From Brevibacillus panacihumi (lineage in GTDB: Bacteria > Bacillota > Bacilli > Brevibacillales > Brevibacillaceae): a stretch of DNA of 64,000 bases. Of the stretch, positions 42,267 to 50,468 are shown piece by piece; position 1 is the first letter of the stretch; the number at the start of each line of letters is the position of its first letter. Location of the stretch: positions 150,298 to 214,297 of the forward strand of contig NZ_RHHT01000027.1 of assembly GCF_003710985.1 (NCBI RefSeq), in the 5' to 3' direction. A program made the position numbers and the translations under genes. Below the pieces are notes generated by a model, which was given only the letters and a program-made list of their open reading frames with translations, did not search any database and was not told the DNA's origin.

Positions 42267-42602
42267 ATGAGTGTCGAAGTCAAAGTATACGGGACGGAGC
42301 AGTTATGCGCGAGCTGCGTCAATCTCCCTTCCGCCAAGGAGACGGCGGAATGGCTTGAAGCGGCGCTTTCCCGCAAGTACGGAGCAGACAGCATTACGAT
42401 CGCCTACAGTGATTTTCAACAACCGCAGACAGAGGAAGACAAAAACTGGGCCAAGCGCATCATCGAGGAAGATTTATGGTATCCGCTTGTCGTAATTTCC
42501 GGGGAAATTGTCGGCGAGGGCAATCCCAAGCTGAAGGATATTTACGCGAAGCTGGAGGATATGGGTCTGGACCCAGTTGCTGCAACTGCGGAAAGTGAAT
42601 AA
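42267..42602 (+). CDS. yuzD: YuzD family protein (DUF1462), thioredoxin-like
   Basis: This 111-residue protein matches the DUF1462 family. It has a CASC motif near residue 15 (YGTEQLCASCVNLPS) in a thioredoxin-like context and the conserved YPLVVISGEIVGEGNPKL. A redox or Fe-S role is possible; none is proven. The ATG at 42267 follows AGGTGG. It is followed by a strong terminator. In B. subtilis yuzD lies by yutI, and here mccAB separates them. Confidence 0.87.
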   Translation: MSVEVKVYGTEQLCASCVNLPSAKETAEWLEAALSRKYGADSITIAYSDFQQPQTEEDKNWAKRIIEEDLWYPLVVISGEIVGEGNPKLKDIYAKLEDMGLDPVAATAESE

Positions 42603-42621
42603 GTATAGAGCATGCAAAAAG

Positions 42622-42653
42622 CGACCAGATGCAAGCCGTCTGGTCGTTTTTTT
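42622..42653 (+). terminator. Terminator after yuzD
   Basis: CGACCAGA and TCTGGTCG form an 8-bp stem with a 9-base loop, followed by T7. Confidence 0.88.
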
Positions 42654-42832
42654 ACTTTCCGATTACTTAACTACAGTAACGCAATAAATTCCGGAAGTTC
42701 ATGCGATAAACCAAGCAATTCTAGGGGTGACGGTTATATAAACGAAGCGTTTATGCGGCCTACAACCAATGGTTGATTGATCATTTTGCTCAGAATCAGA
42801 TAAAGTTGTGGGTAAAAGGAAAGGAGAACAAT

Positions 42833-43267
42833 ATGAACTTTCATGAGAAAATAAAAAGCTTGAGAGCAAAAGAAAAGCAATCACAAAGTGAATTGGCAGA
42901 ATTGCTACATGTAACTCCGCAAGCAGTCTCCAAATGGGAAAACAATAAAAGCGTCCCTGATCTGATGACCTTGGTGGCAATCAGTGATTTGTATGGTGTC
43001 AGTTTAGACTATTTAATCAAGGGGGATCAAAAATTGCAGGAAAAATTAAGCGCTGGTTTAAAAGTAAAGCATTTCTTTATAAGCTTTGGGATTGGAGGTA
43101 CCGCAACAATATTGTTGTTCTTTGTGATGGGGATTATTTCAATGGTAACAGGCATAGAGTTTTTTATTCATTACTGGGCTGCACCTGGGGTTTTCTTCCT
43201 TTTTTTCTTTTCCATTCTGCTATCTCCTTTTATACAAAGTAAAAAGGCGATAGAAGAAAGTCGTTAA
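42833..43267 (+). CDS. XRE-family regulator with C-terminal membrane helices
   Basis: This 144-residue protein has a Cro/C1-type helix-turn-helix at residues 5-60 (SQSELAELLHVTPQAVSKWENNKSVPDL) and two hydrophobic helices at about 80-105 and 110-135, so the DNA-binding domain is tethered to the membrane. Membrane-bound XRE regulators of this size often answer to a neighbouring transporter, but none is here. The coding sequence is more AT-rich than its neighbours, which suggests recent acquisition. AAAGGAGAA precedes the ATG. Confidence 0.85.
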   Translation: MNFHEKIKSLRAKEKQSQSELAELLHVTPQAVSKWENNKSVPDLMTLVAISDLYGVSLDYLIKGDQKLQEKLSAGLKVKHFFISFGIGGTATILLFFVMGIISMVTGIEFFIHYWAAPGVFFLFFFSILLSPFIQSKKAIEESR

Positions 43268-43372
43268 TTGATCTGGTGCTTGGTTATCCGGAAAGTATGG
43301 CATTCCACAGCGAAACTTCACTGAACTTTTTTCGTCTAATCGATTAAATGCGAAAAAAAGGAAGGTTTTATT

Positions 43373-44578
43373 ATGCTTGGGAAAAAGTTACTCAAGGCAG
43401 CGCTTGCAAGTACCATTTGCATGTCGACCTTTATCAGCATGGTTCCCGTTACGGACATTGCCAAAGCGGAAGCTTCGAGTTATCGGATCACGTACCAGCT
43501 TCCGCCAAATCCGGAAAAATACCTGTTTTTGAATGTGGAAATGGTCGACATCCTCAATCCGCAAACGCCTGCGCAAAAACTGGATTACGCTCAGAAAGAT
43601 TATCTGATGGATCGCGAGGGCGACACGTATCACAAACTGTCGTATGACCTCAATCTTAAATTCCAATCCTACAAAAAAGGATTCCTCTGGAACATGTATC
43701 ATTTCATCGCTGTTCTTCCACCGCATTTCCCGGCGAATTCCGATTTGGACGAACTCAACAAGCGCATAGCCGATCCGAACATCTCTTGGGAGGAAAGACG
43801 CGAGCTGGAGCAAAAAAGAGCAGAGATCCAGATGAATGCGCGTCTGCAGCCACTCGTCGATGCGGGATACGTCAAGTGGGAGGAAATCGATGACGGAATC
43901 GCGACGAAGGAATTTGTGGCGACAGTCCTTTACCGGATGTTCAATCAGGTTCGTCCTTATCATGGAGGAATCGACTTGAAAGACTCGGAGGATACGGCTG
44001 TACGCTGGGCCGTGGAGGTAGGGCTGCCGGGATTTGTGGTAGACAGAGAGGGGTATCTGTATCCGCAGTCTCCACTGAGAAAAGACCCTGGACCGACAGA
44101 GTACGTGGAAGAGTATGCGTACGATCGCCTATTACCCTTTCTCATGCTGATTATGCCCGGGAAAAAGACCTCGACCGGATGGGAATATTATCAGATCAAG
44201 CTGAAGCCAGGCATGGTTCCGGTGCGCATCCCGGACGTGATCCAGGCGAATGGCGAGCCTGTCGATCCCTATTCCAATGCTGTGCGCTATACGCCCGCCT
44301 ATCAACAAGCACGGAAAAAGGTAGATGCGTATTTCATTTCCCGGTTTGCTCAAATGCTGGATCAAGCACGAAAGGATGCGAAAAAACCTCGTGCATGGGA
44401 CTGGAGCCGCGATCTGATTCATCATCCCAAGTTTGCGAAGGAAGTAGCTGCCTATCGCAAAAACAAAAGCAGCAAGAACCTGAATGCTGTTTACCAGGCG
44501 GTCAGAGCGCATTATAATCTGAGTCTGCGACAAGACTCGGCGGCGAATATCAAAAGCGTGCTGGATAACGTGAAATAG
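43373..44578 (+). CDS. Secreted protein with one S-layer-homology-like segment
   Basis: This 401-residue protein has a signal peptide ending near residue 32 (IAKAEA). The middle contains one segment resembling an SLH domain (KEFVATVLYRMFNQ, DSEDTAVRWAVEVGLPGFVVDREGYLYPQSPL). The rest is charged, without a domain I know. A single SLH unit would bind cell wall polymers weakly, if at all. GGAAGG precedes the ATG. It lies ahead of another secreted-protein gene. Confidence 0.78.
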   Translation: MLGKKLLKAALASTICMSTFISMVPVTDIAKAEASSYRITYQLPPNPEKYLFLNVEMVDILNPQTPAQKLDYAQKDYLMDREGDTYHKLSYDLNLKFQSYKKGFLWNMYHFIAVLPPHFPANSDLDELNKRIADPNISWEERRELEQKRAEIQMNARLQPLVDAGYVKWEEIDDGIATKEFVATVLYRMFNQVRPYHGGIDLKDSEDTAVRWAVEVGLPGFVVDREGYLYPQSPLRKDPGPTEYVEEYAYDRLLPFLMLIMPGKKTSTGWEYYQIKLKPGMVPVRIPDVIQANGEPVDPYSNAVRYTPAYQQARKKVDAYFISRFAQMLDQARKDAKKPRAWDWSRDLIHHPKFAKEVAAYRKNKSSKNLNAVYQAVRAHYNLSLRQDSAANIKSVLDNVK

Positions 44579-44613
44579 ACGTTTGTTACCATTTTGTTTT
44601 CAGTTCGTAAACC

Positions 44614-44670
44614 GTTTGTAACGAAAGCAAAGGGGTTTCGTCTTATAGTTGTCTATGTAACGAAGACAAC
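44614..44670 (+). promoter_or_regulatory. Repeats and inverted repeat before the secreted protein gene
   Basis: GTAACGAA occurs at 44618 and again at 44657, 39 bases apart. ACGAAA and TTTCGT form an inverted repeat around the first. GTTGTCT and AGACAAC (44649-44655 and 44665-44671 region) form a 7-bp hairpin around the second, just before GGGAGG. These may be regulator sites or a leader structure. Confidence 0.4.
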
Positions 44671-44685
44671 TGGGAGGAAATAACG

Positions 44686-45579
44686 ATGAAGAACAAATGG
44701 ATGAAGCCTGTTACATTCTTGCTGCTGGCAGGTGTTGTAGGAGCGGCGGGATTGACTGTAGGGAATACAAAAGTGGCGCACGCCGACTCGGAGAAAGGGA
44801 AGCTGTTCGCGGCTGCAGCTCAAGTCGGATTGGAGAAAAACACGTACGTCATCGACAAAAAATCTGCGGATGTAAACGGTGATCAAGTAGAGGACATCGT
44901 ATATCTGGTCGGAGAAAAGGAAAAGGCAGAAGACATTTACGCCTCCCATATGAATCTCGTTGTACAGGATGGCAAATCCAAAGCCTACGTCAAAACGAAC
45001 ATCAAGGATCTGGGCGGTTATGAAGGTGAGCTTACACTTGTAGACTTTACCGGCGATAAAGTCGCCGATGCGTTCGTGAAAACTGCGACAGGCGGAAGCG
45101 GCGGCATTTACAACCACGTCATTGCCACTTTCGAGAACAACAAGCCGGCAGTCATCTTCGGTGAAGAGGAGAACGAAGGAATTCGTTATGAGGGCAAGTT
45201 CGTGGACGGCTTCAAGGTAGAGGGCAAAGGCTCCAAGCTGGAAAAGCCGCTGACGATTGATGTGAGCGCCAACAAGGATGTCTACGTCGCGGCCAAGCTG
45301 TACGATCAAGCCGGCAAAATCCAGAAAGGCAACGAAGAGACAACCGTCTACTCGTATCCTTTCGGTGCCTTGGCCCCCATCGACATGGACGGCAACGGAA
45401 CCTTTGAATTGGTAGGGGAACAACGAATCGTCGGAATCAACAACACCGATACGGTTTCACACATCAACAGCGTCTGGGGCTACCAAGGCGAAGGGAAATG
45501 GAATCCTTGGGAAGTCGAGTATTCCACCTTCCTGGTGAAGCATCCAGGTGAAGCGATCAACACGATGATCCAAAAGTAA
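44686..45579 (+). CDS. Secreted VCBS/FG-GAP-like repeat protein
   Basis: This 297-residue protein has a signal peptide (about 1-34, ending VAHA). The mature part contains Asp-rich beta-propeller-like or calcium-binding units (DVNGDQVEDIVYLVG near 64, VDFTGDKVADAFVKT, PIDMDGNGTFELVG near 230). The function is not known. TGGGAGGAAA precedes the ATG. Its promoter region carries repeated GTAACGAA boxes. A strong terminator follows. Confidence 0.8.
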   Translation: MKNKWMKPVTFLLLAGVVGAAGLTVGNTKVAHADSEKGKLFAAAAQVGLEKNTYVIDKKSADVNGDQVEDIVYLVGEKEKAEDIYASHMNLVVQDGKSKAYVKTNIKDLGGYEGELTLVDFTGDKVADAFVKTATGGSGGIYNHVIATFENNKPAVIFGEEENEGIRYEGKFVDGFKVEGKGSKLEKPLTIDVSANKDVYVAAKLYDQAGKIQKGNEETTVYSYPFGALAPIDMDGNGTFELVGEQRIVGINNTDTVSHINSVWGYQGEGKWNPWEVEYSTFLVKHPGEAINTMIQK

Positions 45580-45596
45580 GCCTGATGGCATAACAT

Positions 45597-45645
45597 AAGA
45601 CAGCCTCTTTTCCTACATGAACATGGAAGGGAGGCTGTCTTTTTG
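45597..45645 (+). terminator. Terminator after the VCBS-like gene
   Basis: AAGACAGCCTC pairs with GAGGCTGTCTT, with an inner TTCC/GGAA part, followed by a T run. Confidence 0.85.
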
Positions 45646-45651
45646 TTCATA

Positions 45652-45789
45652 TCAAGATTGTATATCCATCATTTGCAGGTAATCTTCCTCTAGTATGTCT
45701 TCTTCTGAATCCGGTACGTCCAGGAATCTCTGATATGGCTGCTGTATTTCTTCAGGTTTGATCCGATACCTGTACACTTTTACAAACAT
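45652..45789 (-). CDS. Small conserved-looking protein (45 aa)
   Basis: This frame encodes MFVKVYRYRIKPEEIQQ and an acidic tail (DSEEDILEEDYLQMM) behind AAGGAGGAGT at good spacing. The start resembles the first strand of small dimeric alpha+beta barrel proteins, but it is too short to be complete. It may be a remnant or a microprotein. It is divergent from the next gene, which starts 81 bases away. Confidence 0.5.
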   Translation of the reverse strand: MFVKVYRYRIKPEEIQQPYQRFLDVPDSEEDILEEDYLQMMDIQS

Positions 45790-45870
45790 CTGACTCCTCC
45801 TTGGTTCTACGCTCCTGCCGCTGGTCATATCATCCATGAGGAAGACGCAACCAAATGGAGGGACGAGCGA

Positions 45871-46212
45871 ATGGACAATCATTTGGCCCGATACTATCAA
45901 TTAAAAGAGACACAAAAGCAGGTCGAGGAAGAGTTAAATCTGCTGCGCAGCGAGCTGTTGGAACAATACGCCGAGGCTGGCAAAGCCGAGACAGAGGAGT
46001 ACGCCTTGACGATCAGCTACCAGGAACGGCGGGAGTACAACGATGACAAGGTATACAACGCCTTGCCCGACGCCTCGCTCTGGCGTCTCATGTCCAGGGC
46101 GGACACAGGGAAAATCGCCAGTTTGCTGAAGCTGAATGTCTTGCAGGAACAATGGCTGACGGGGACCTACGAAGTGCGAAAGGTTCCGGTCGTGAGGGTG
46201 CAAAAGCGGTGA
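45871..46212 (+). CDS. Hypothetical protein
   Basis: I do not recognise this 113-residue protein. The first 45 residues are a predicted coiled coil (YYQLKETQKQVEEELNLLRSELLEQYAEAG). A short mixed domain follows (KVYNALPDASLWRLMSRADTGKIASLLKL). The pattern of a charged helix then a small domain resembles phage-type host-nuclease or coat-associated proteins, without proof. TGGAGGGA precedes the ATG. It converges with the AraC gene. Confidence 0.65.
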   Translation: MDNHLARYYQLKETQKQVEEELNLLRSELLEQYAEAGKAETEEYALTISYQERREYNDDKVYNALPDASLWRLMSRADTGKIASLLKLNVLQEQWLTGTYEVRKVPVVRVQKR

Positions 46213-46227
46213 TGGCAGATTCCTTCC

Positions 46228-47088
46228 TTATTCAGCGCTCTTGCTGACGACAGGCACCCACAGCTCGTTTTTATTTTCTTCGGGCGGCAAATAGCATTCG
46301 ATCGCAGGCAAATAAGCTGGATCATAGGCAGAGGCTGGCAGCCAATCCGCGTAGAATTGCTGCCAGGCCTTTTGCATTTCCATCGGGTTCCCACCCACGT
46401 CAAAGACTACCCAGGTCGATTCGGGAAAGGCAAGCTTCGTCATGCCTTCAGGCGGATTCTGATCGGACACGATTGATAGCACGTAGTCAAACGCTTCATT
46501 CTTGCCGAAGTCACCGTCTGCGCATACGCCCAGAATCCCGCGGACGGGATGTCCCTCACGGCGAACGTTCCACAGCGTTTCAAAGGTTCCCTGCTCCCGA
46601 GCGCGTCCCCAAAGCTGCGGCACGATGTGAAAAGCTTCTTTCATGTTGACCCTTTCTTTGACCCCGACGACCTGGAAGGCATCCAATTTTTCCAATCGGT
46701 AATTCATTTCGACAGCTCCTTTGATACTGAATTGAAAGGTCAGGCGAGGATAGTCTTTGAGATTCACTCCGGCCTGTCTCGCGGCTGACGGCGTGACGCC
46801 ATGCAAGCTGTGGAAGGCGCGGGTGAATGCTTCGGGGGACTCATAACCGTACTTGAGCGCGAGATCTACCACTTTGATCGGGCTGCTCTGAAGCTCGTAG
46901 GCGGCGAGAGTGAGGCGTCGTCGTCTGATGTACTCCGCCAGCGAAATCTCCGTAATCGAAGAGAACATGCGCTGGAAGTGGTAAATCGAGCAACAGGCAA
47001 TTTTAGCTATTTGCGAATAGACGATCTCCTCTGCAAGATTTTCCTCGATATAATCGATCACTTGGTTCATTCTCGTGCCCCAATTCAT
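46228..47088 (-). CDS. AraC-family regulator with GyrI-like effector domain
   Basis: This 286-residue protein has two AraC helix-turn-helix units at the N-terminus (about 10-110; EEIVYSQIAKIACCSIYHFQRMFSSI and VVDLALKYGYESPEAFTRAF) and a C-terminal GyrI-like domain (about 128-286; LDAFQVVGVKERVNM, RGILGVCADG, TWVVFDVGG), as in Rob/BltR/SbmC-like drug sensors. It probably senses a small hydrophobic compound. AAAGGAAGA precedes the ATG. No transporter gene is adjacent, so its target is unclear. Confidence 0.9.
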   Translation of the reverse strand: MNWGTRMNQVIDYIEENLAEEIVYSQIAKIACCSIYHFQRMFSSITEISLAEYIRRRRLTLAAYELQSSPIKVVDLALKYGYESPEAFTRAFHSLHGVTPSAARQAGVNLKDYPRLTFQFSIKGAVEMNYRLEKLDAFQVVGVKERVNMKEAFHIVPQLWGRAREQGTFETLWNVRREGHPVRGILGVCADGDFGKNEAFDYVLSIVSDQNPPEGMTKLAFPESTWVVFDVGGNPMEMQKAWQQFYADWLPASAYDPAYLPAIECYLPPEENKNELWVPVVSKSAE

Positions 47089-47162
47089 TGTCCCTGTCTT
47101 CCTTTCTCATTAACAATAACGGTTAGCTCTGCGTGTAGCCGTGCATTTTTTGCCGGATTATG

Positions 47163-47420
47163 CTAGGGAAATCTTTTATTCTTAGTGGAAGCCAAGCGCT
47201 CATTGCCTCTTTTGAAGTTTCCTGTAATCTTTGCCAGGAGGAGCTGTACCTCCTTGCTATCCTGCGCGGCGTTGATTTTTTGGAGAAATTTTTCGGCTTC
47301 GGTACCTTTCAGCGATTTTATCGGCTTGCCTTGATAGTCGATAAAAACCGAATTGTTTTTGGCGATGCGGGAGCCAAAAGGCTCTTCATCAAGACGATTT
47401 CGCTTGTCAATCGGACCCAT
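47163..47420 (-). CDS. Conserved small protein of Bacilli, unknown function
   Basis: This 85-residue basic protein starts MGPIDKRNRLDEEPFGSRI and has KSLKGTEAEKFLQKI and ITGNFKRGNE. I recall very similar small proteins annotated as hypothetical in many Bacilli, but no function. GAGTGAGGA precedes the ATG. It is divergent from the aldolase-like gene. Confidence 0.75.
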   Translation of the reverse strand: MGPIDKRNRLDEEPFGSRIAKNNSVFIDYQGKPIKSLKGTEAEKFLQKINAAQDSKEVQLLLAKITGNFKRGNERLASTKNKRFP

Positions 47421-47534
47421 GCTTCCTCACTCTTTTCTTATATTTTGAAATATTGCTGTTACAAAAGGAAAGAGGGTGTATATTCAGGAGAGAGAATAAC
47501 CCCATCCTTTGAATCGGAAAAGGAGATGTACCCT

Positions 47535-48623
47535 ATGAGTCCAGCTACAAGTCTGCAACAAGCCTATGATCGCGCTGCATACCCTTTAACCGGACACCGG
47601 GCGAGAAATCTGCAAGTCTTGAAAGATGCCTTGAGCGAGTGGGAGGACCATCAAGACAGCGACATCTACGGTTCTGGTCCACTGATTGAAGATTTTCAAG
47701 CGAAAATGGCAACGTTTCTCGGAAAAGAAACGGCGGTGTTTTTTCCGAGCGGCACGATGGCCCAGCAAATTGCCATGAGAATTTGGTCTGACCAGCTCGG
47801 AGTGAAGAGGGTCGCCTACCATCCCTTGTGCCATCTGGAGATTCATGAGGAAGATGGCTTGAAAAAGCTGCACGGGATCGAAGCCGTTCTTTTGGCAGAT
47901 AAAGAGAGAGTGATTACTCTAGAAGATGTAAGGAGCATGAAGGAAGAGATTGCCTGCCTGTTGATTGAACTCCCCCAGCGCGAGATTGGCGGGCAGTTGC
48001 CTGATTATGAGGAGCTGGTAGCGATCTCCCGGTACTGTCGCGACAAGGGAATCAAGATCCATCTGGATGGAGCCCGTCTCTTGGAGGTTCTCCCGTATTA
48101 TCAAAAAACAGCAGCCGAGGTTTGCGCCTTGTTTGATAGTGTCTACCTGTCCTTTTACAAAGGGATCGGAGGGATCGCCGGAGCTATTCTCGCCGGCGAC
48201 GAAGCTTTTACCAAGGAATCGAAGGTATGGAAAAGACGCCATGGAGGCGATTTGATCAGTTTGTATCCATATATCGTAAGCGCAGATTACTATTTTGAAC
48301 AGAGAAAAGACCAGTTTCCAAAGTACTGTGAAGACGCCAAAGAACTTGCGCGTTATTATAATGAATGCCGTTTCTTTGCGACCAGACCGGTGGAGCCCGT
48401 CTCCAATATGTTCCACGTCCATGTGCAGATGCCAAAAGAGAAGCTGGAGCCGCTTTTGCTTTCCGTCTGTGAAGCGACAGGTGTTGCCCTGACCCATTAT
48501 CTCCGGGATGATCACAACGGGGCAGGCTGTTATTTTGAGGTCAGCATCGGCGATCGATATGCGCAGGTACCCAAGGAATCGTTGAAGCAAGCCTTTCACA
48601 TATTGATGAATGAGCTTATCTGA
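47535..48623 (+). CDS. Threonine aldolase-like PLP enzyme (beta-eliminating lyase family)
   Basis: This 362-residue PLP enzyme matches the beta-eliminating lyase/low-specificity threonine aldolase family. The segment YGSGPLIEDFQAKMATFLGKE, the cofactor region FFPSGTMAQQIAMR, HLDGARLLEVLPYY and the PLP lysine in YLSFYKGIGGIAGAIL are clear. It would cleave L-threonine or a related 3-hydroxy amino acid to glycine and an aldehyde. The ATG at 47535 is 8 bases after AAGGAG. The frame is open upstream without signals. Confidence 0.9.
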   Translation: MSPATSLQQAYDRAAYPLTGHRARNLQVLKDALSEWEDHQDSDIYGSGPLIEDFQAKMATFLGKETAVFFPSGTMAQQIAMRIWSDQLGVKRVAYHPLCHLEIHEEDGLKKLHGIEAVLLADKERVITLEDVRSMKEEIACLLIELPQREIGGQLPDYEELVAISRYCRDKGIKIHLDGARLLEVLPYYQKTAAEVCALFDSVYLSFYKGIGGIAGAILAGDEAFTKESKVWKRRHGGDLISLYPYIVSADYYFEQRKDQFPKYCEDAKELARYYNECRFFATRPVEPVSNMFHVHVQMPKEKLEPLLLSVCEATGVALTHYLRDDHNGAGCYFEVSIGDRYAQVPKESLKQAFHILMNELI

Positions 48624-48653
48624 CGATGGGGGTCTCTTTTCCTTGCGCCCAGT

Positions 48654-48788
48654 CTAGGATAAATTCTGATCCTTCCGACGCTGAAGCAGGATACGGCCAT
48701 GCTCATCTTCGATAATCGCTCCACAGCCCACGGTAATCAAGGTTTCTTGTCCGATGAGGCGGCGCATGCTTTGTATGTAGTCGTTCAT
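48654..48788 (-). pseudogene. Truncated NUDIX hydrolase gene (N-terminal remnant, 44 aa)
   Basis: Behind GGGGGGAAATGGTA lies an ATG frame encoding the typical N-terminus of ADP-ribose pyrophosphatase-type NUDIX proteins (MRRLIGQETLITVGCGAIIE, ILLQRRKDQN). It stops at codon 45, just before the point where the NUDIX box would follow. The NUDIX box and the rest are missing. The aldolase-like gene follows in the opposite direction 31 bases on. A deletion or rearrangement appears to have removed the 3' part. Confidence 0.7.
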
Positions 48789-48833
48789 TACCATTTCCCC
48801 CCAATTTCTTCATTCCTCATCATACAAAAAAGA

Positions 48834-48865
48834 AACCCTATCTGACTAGAGTGCCAGATAGGGTT
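48834..48865 (-). terminator. Terminator of yutJ
   Basis: AACCCTATCTG and CAGATAGGGTT form a perfect 11-bp stem. On the minus strand it runs into TTCTTTTTTG. Confidence 0.85.
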
Positions 48866-48871
48866 ATCGGG

Positions 48872-49939
48872 TTAGCCCATATGTTTTTTGTACATCCACA
48901 ACTGTCCGCTCTTGATGACGCGTGCCATTTGACCGACCAACGAGACTTTGCCCATGCTGGCAAAGCCTTCTTTTTTGCCAAGCGACCCCAGAAAGCCCTT
49001 GTGCTTGAGAGGGGGAAGGGAAGATGGGAACGCTTCGCCCTTGATATCGAGCTTCAGGATCATAGCGATCTGATCTCCCATCAACTCGGCTGTTTGCGCG
49101 CTCGGAGCAATAGCCGTGCTGGCGCAATCTCCGACGACGTAGACGTTGGGATGGGATGGAATCTGATGGTATTGGTTCAATTTGGCGCGGCCGATGTTGT
49201 CGGTTTCGATCGGCAGATTGCGAACAATGGAGCTGGCCTGGATGCCTGCCGTCCAGACGATGACGTCGCTTTCGACTGGTTCGTTGTGATTGTACACAAC
49301 TCCTGGCTCGACTTTTGTTACGCTCGCCATCGAGACAAGCTGCACCTCATGCTCAATGAACCATTGAGACGCATACTCCTGCAATTTTTTCGGGAACGGG
49401 CTCAATATGCTTTGTCCGCGGTCTATGATCCGTATGTTCAGGTCAGGACGGCTCTCGCGCAGCTCGGCGGCAAGCTCTACGCCGCTCAGTCCGCCTCCAA
49501 CGACGCTGACCGTAGCATAGGGGTTCAGATCGTTGATGGCTGTGTATGTGTTGCGAGTGGAACGCATGGATTGGATCGAGCAAGTGTATTGATCAGCGCC
49601 AGGAATATCGTGGTAGCGATCCTCACAGCCCAGACCGATGACCAGCCAATCGTACGCAAGACTGTCTCCATTGGCAAAACTGACTGATTGCTCATCCAGA
49701 TGAACTGCCGATACCTCGCCGTATTTTACTGACAGGCGTGGATCGTTGGGAAAGGCGACACGCAGATGGGATTCTGGCTGTGTCCCAGCAGCCAGAGCAT
49801 AGTACTCTGTCTTCAAACCGTGAAACGGCATCCGGTCTACCAGAGTGATCATCACATCGTCCGGTAAGTCCGAAGACAGGACACGCTCGATAATACGAAG
49901 ACCCCCGTATCCTCCGCCAAGGATTACAAGTCGTTTCAT
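48872..49939 (-). CDS. yutJ: Type II NADH dehydrogenase-like flavoprotein (YutJ)
   Basis: This 355-residue FAD protein has the N-terminal dinucleotide motif (LVILGGGYGGLRI), the second one (VSVVGGGLSGVELAAEL near 145) and the FAD-binding VYVVGDCAS near 280. It fits YutJ, a non-proton-pumping NADH:quinone oxidoreductase-like protein. A second, longer relative lies at 59735 (ndh). The physiological substrate is not established. It is a single gene with its own terminator. Confidence 0.9.
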   Translation of the reverse strand: MKRLVILGGGYGGLRIIERVLSSDLPDDVMITLVDRMPFHGLKTEYYALAAGTQPESHLRVAFPNDPRLSVKYGEVSAVHLDEQSVSFANGDSLAYDWLVIGLGCEDRYHDIPGADQYTCSIQSMRSTRNTYTAINDLNPYATVSVVGGGLSGVELAAELRESRPDLNIRIIDRGQSILSPFPKKLQEYASQWFIEHEVQLVSMASVTKVEPGVVYNHNEPVESDVIVWTAGIQASSIVRNLPIETDNIGRAKLNQYHQIPSHPNVYVVGDCASTAIAPSAQTAELMGDQIAMILKLDIKGEAFPSSLPPLKHKGFLGSLGKKEGFASMGKVSLVGQMARVIKSGQLWMYKKHMG

Positions 49940-50112
49940 AGAAGGTCTATTCCTTTCTTATGTCCGTTTTTTACAGCACCCATTCTATTTTTAGTTCTCT
50001 TTCGCCAAAATTGCAAGCAGAATCTTTTTCCCGCAATCCCCACTGTATTTTTGCAAAAGACGCGGTACAATAAAGGGCATATGAAGTCAAGGCAATTGGC
50101 AGGTGACAAGGT

Positions 50113-50373
50113 ATGAAAGCATTGGTAGAATTTTGCGCGAGCAACGTCGCGTCCTACACCCAGGCCGTCATGGATGCATTGGAGCAAGATCCGGAATTGG
50201 ATGTGGACGTGCTCGAATACGGGTGTTTGGGGTATTGCGGCGAATGTTATCTGGAGCCGTTCGCACTCGTCAATGGAAAATTGGTTCAAGCGCCAACGGC
50301 AGAGGCGCTGCTGGATAAGATCAAGCAGGTATTGAAGGAAGAGGACGACCCCTTCAAGGATCTCCCGTTGTAG
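50113..50373 (+). CDS. yuzB: YuzB family protein (DUF1450)
   Basis: This 86-residue protein matches DUF1450 (VEFCASNVASYTQAVMDALEQ, EYGCLGYCGECYLEPFALVNG). Four cysteines (one near the start and three in CLGYCGEC) could bind a metal or an Fe-S cluster; this is not shown experimentally as far as I know. It follows yutJ on the opposite strand, as in B. subtilis. GGTGACAAGG precedes the ATG. Confidence 0.87.
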   Translation: MKALVEFCASNVASYTQAVMDALEQDPELDVDVLEYGCLGYCGECYLEPFALVNGKLVQAPTAEALLDKIKQVLKEEDDPFKDLPL

Positions 50374-50415
50374 CATGAGGGCTCGCCGTATTTCCTCTTA
50401 CTATGGCAGAAAAAG

Positions 50416-50463
50416 AAAAAGCTGATTCCATGTATCTCTTCCAAGACATGGATCAGCTTTTTT
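50416..50463. terminator. Bidirectional terminator between yuzB and mqnE
   Basis: AAAAAGCTGAT-CCATGT pairs with ACATGG-ATCAGCTTTTT across one unpaired base, with T and A runs on both sides. Confidence 0.85.
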
Positions 50464-50468
50464 GCTTG

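Noticed and set aside
47160..47534. Upstream extension of the aldolase-like frame
   Set aside because: It runs antisense through the conserved 85-residue gene, and a good ribosome binding site lies at 47521-47526.
48872..49939. Possible duplication of ndh by recent copying
   Set aside because: YutJ and Ndh differ strongly in sequence and length and both have their own place in the B. subtilis order, so they are old paralogues.
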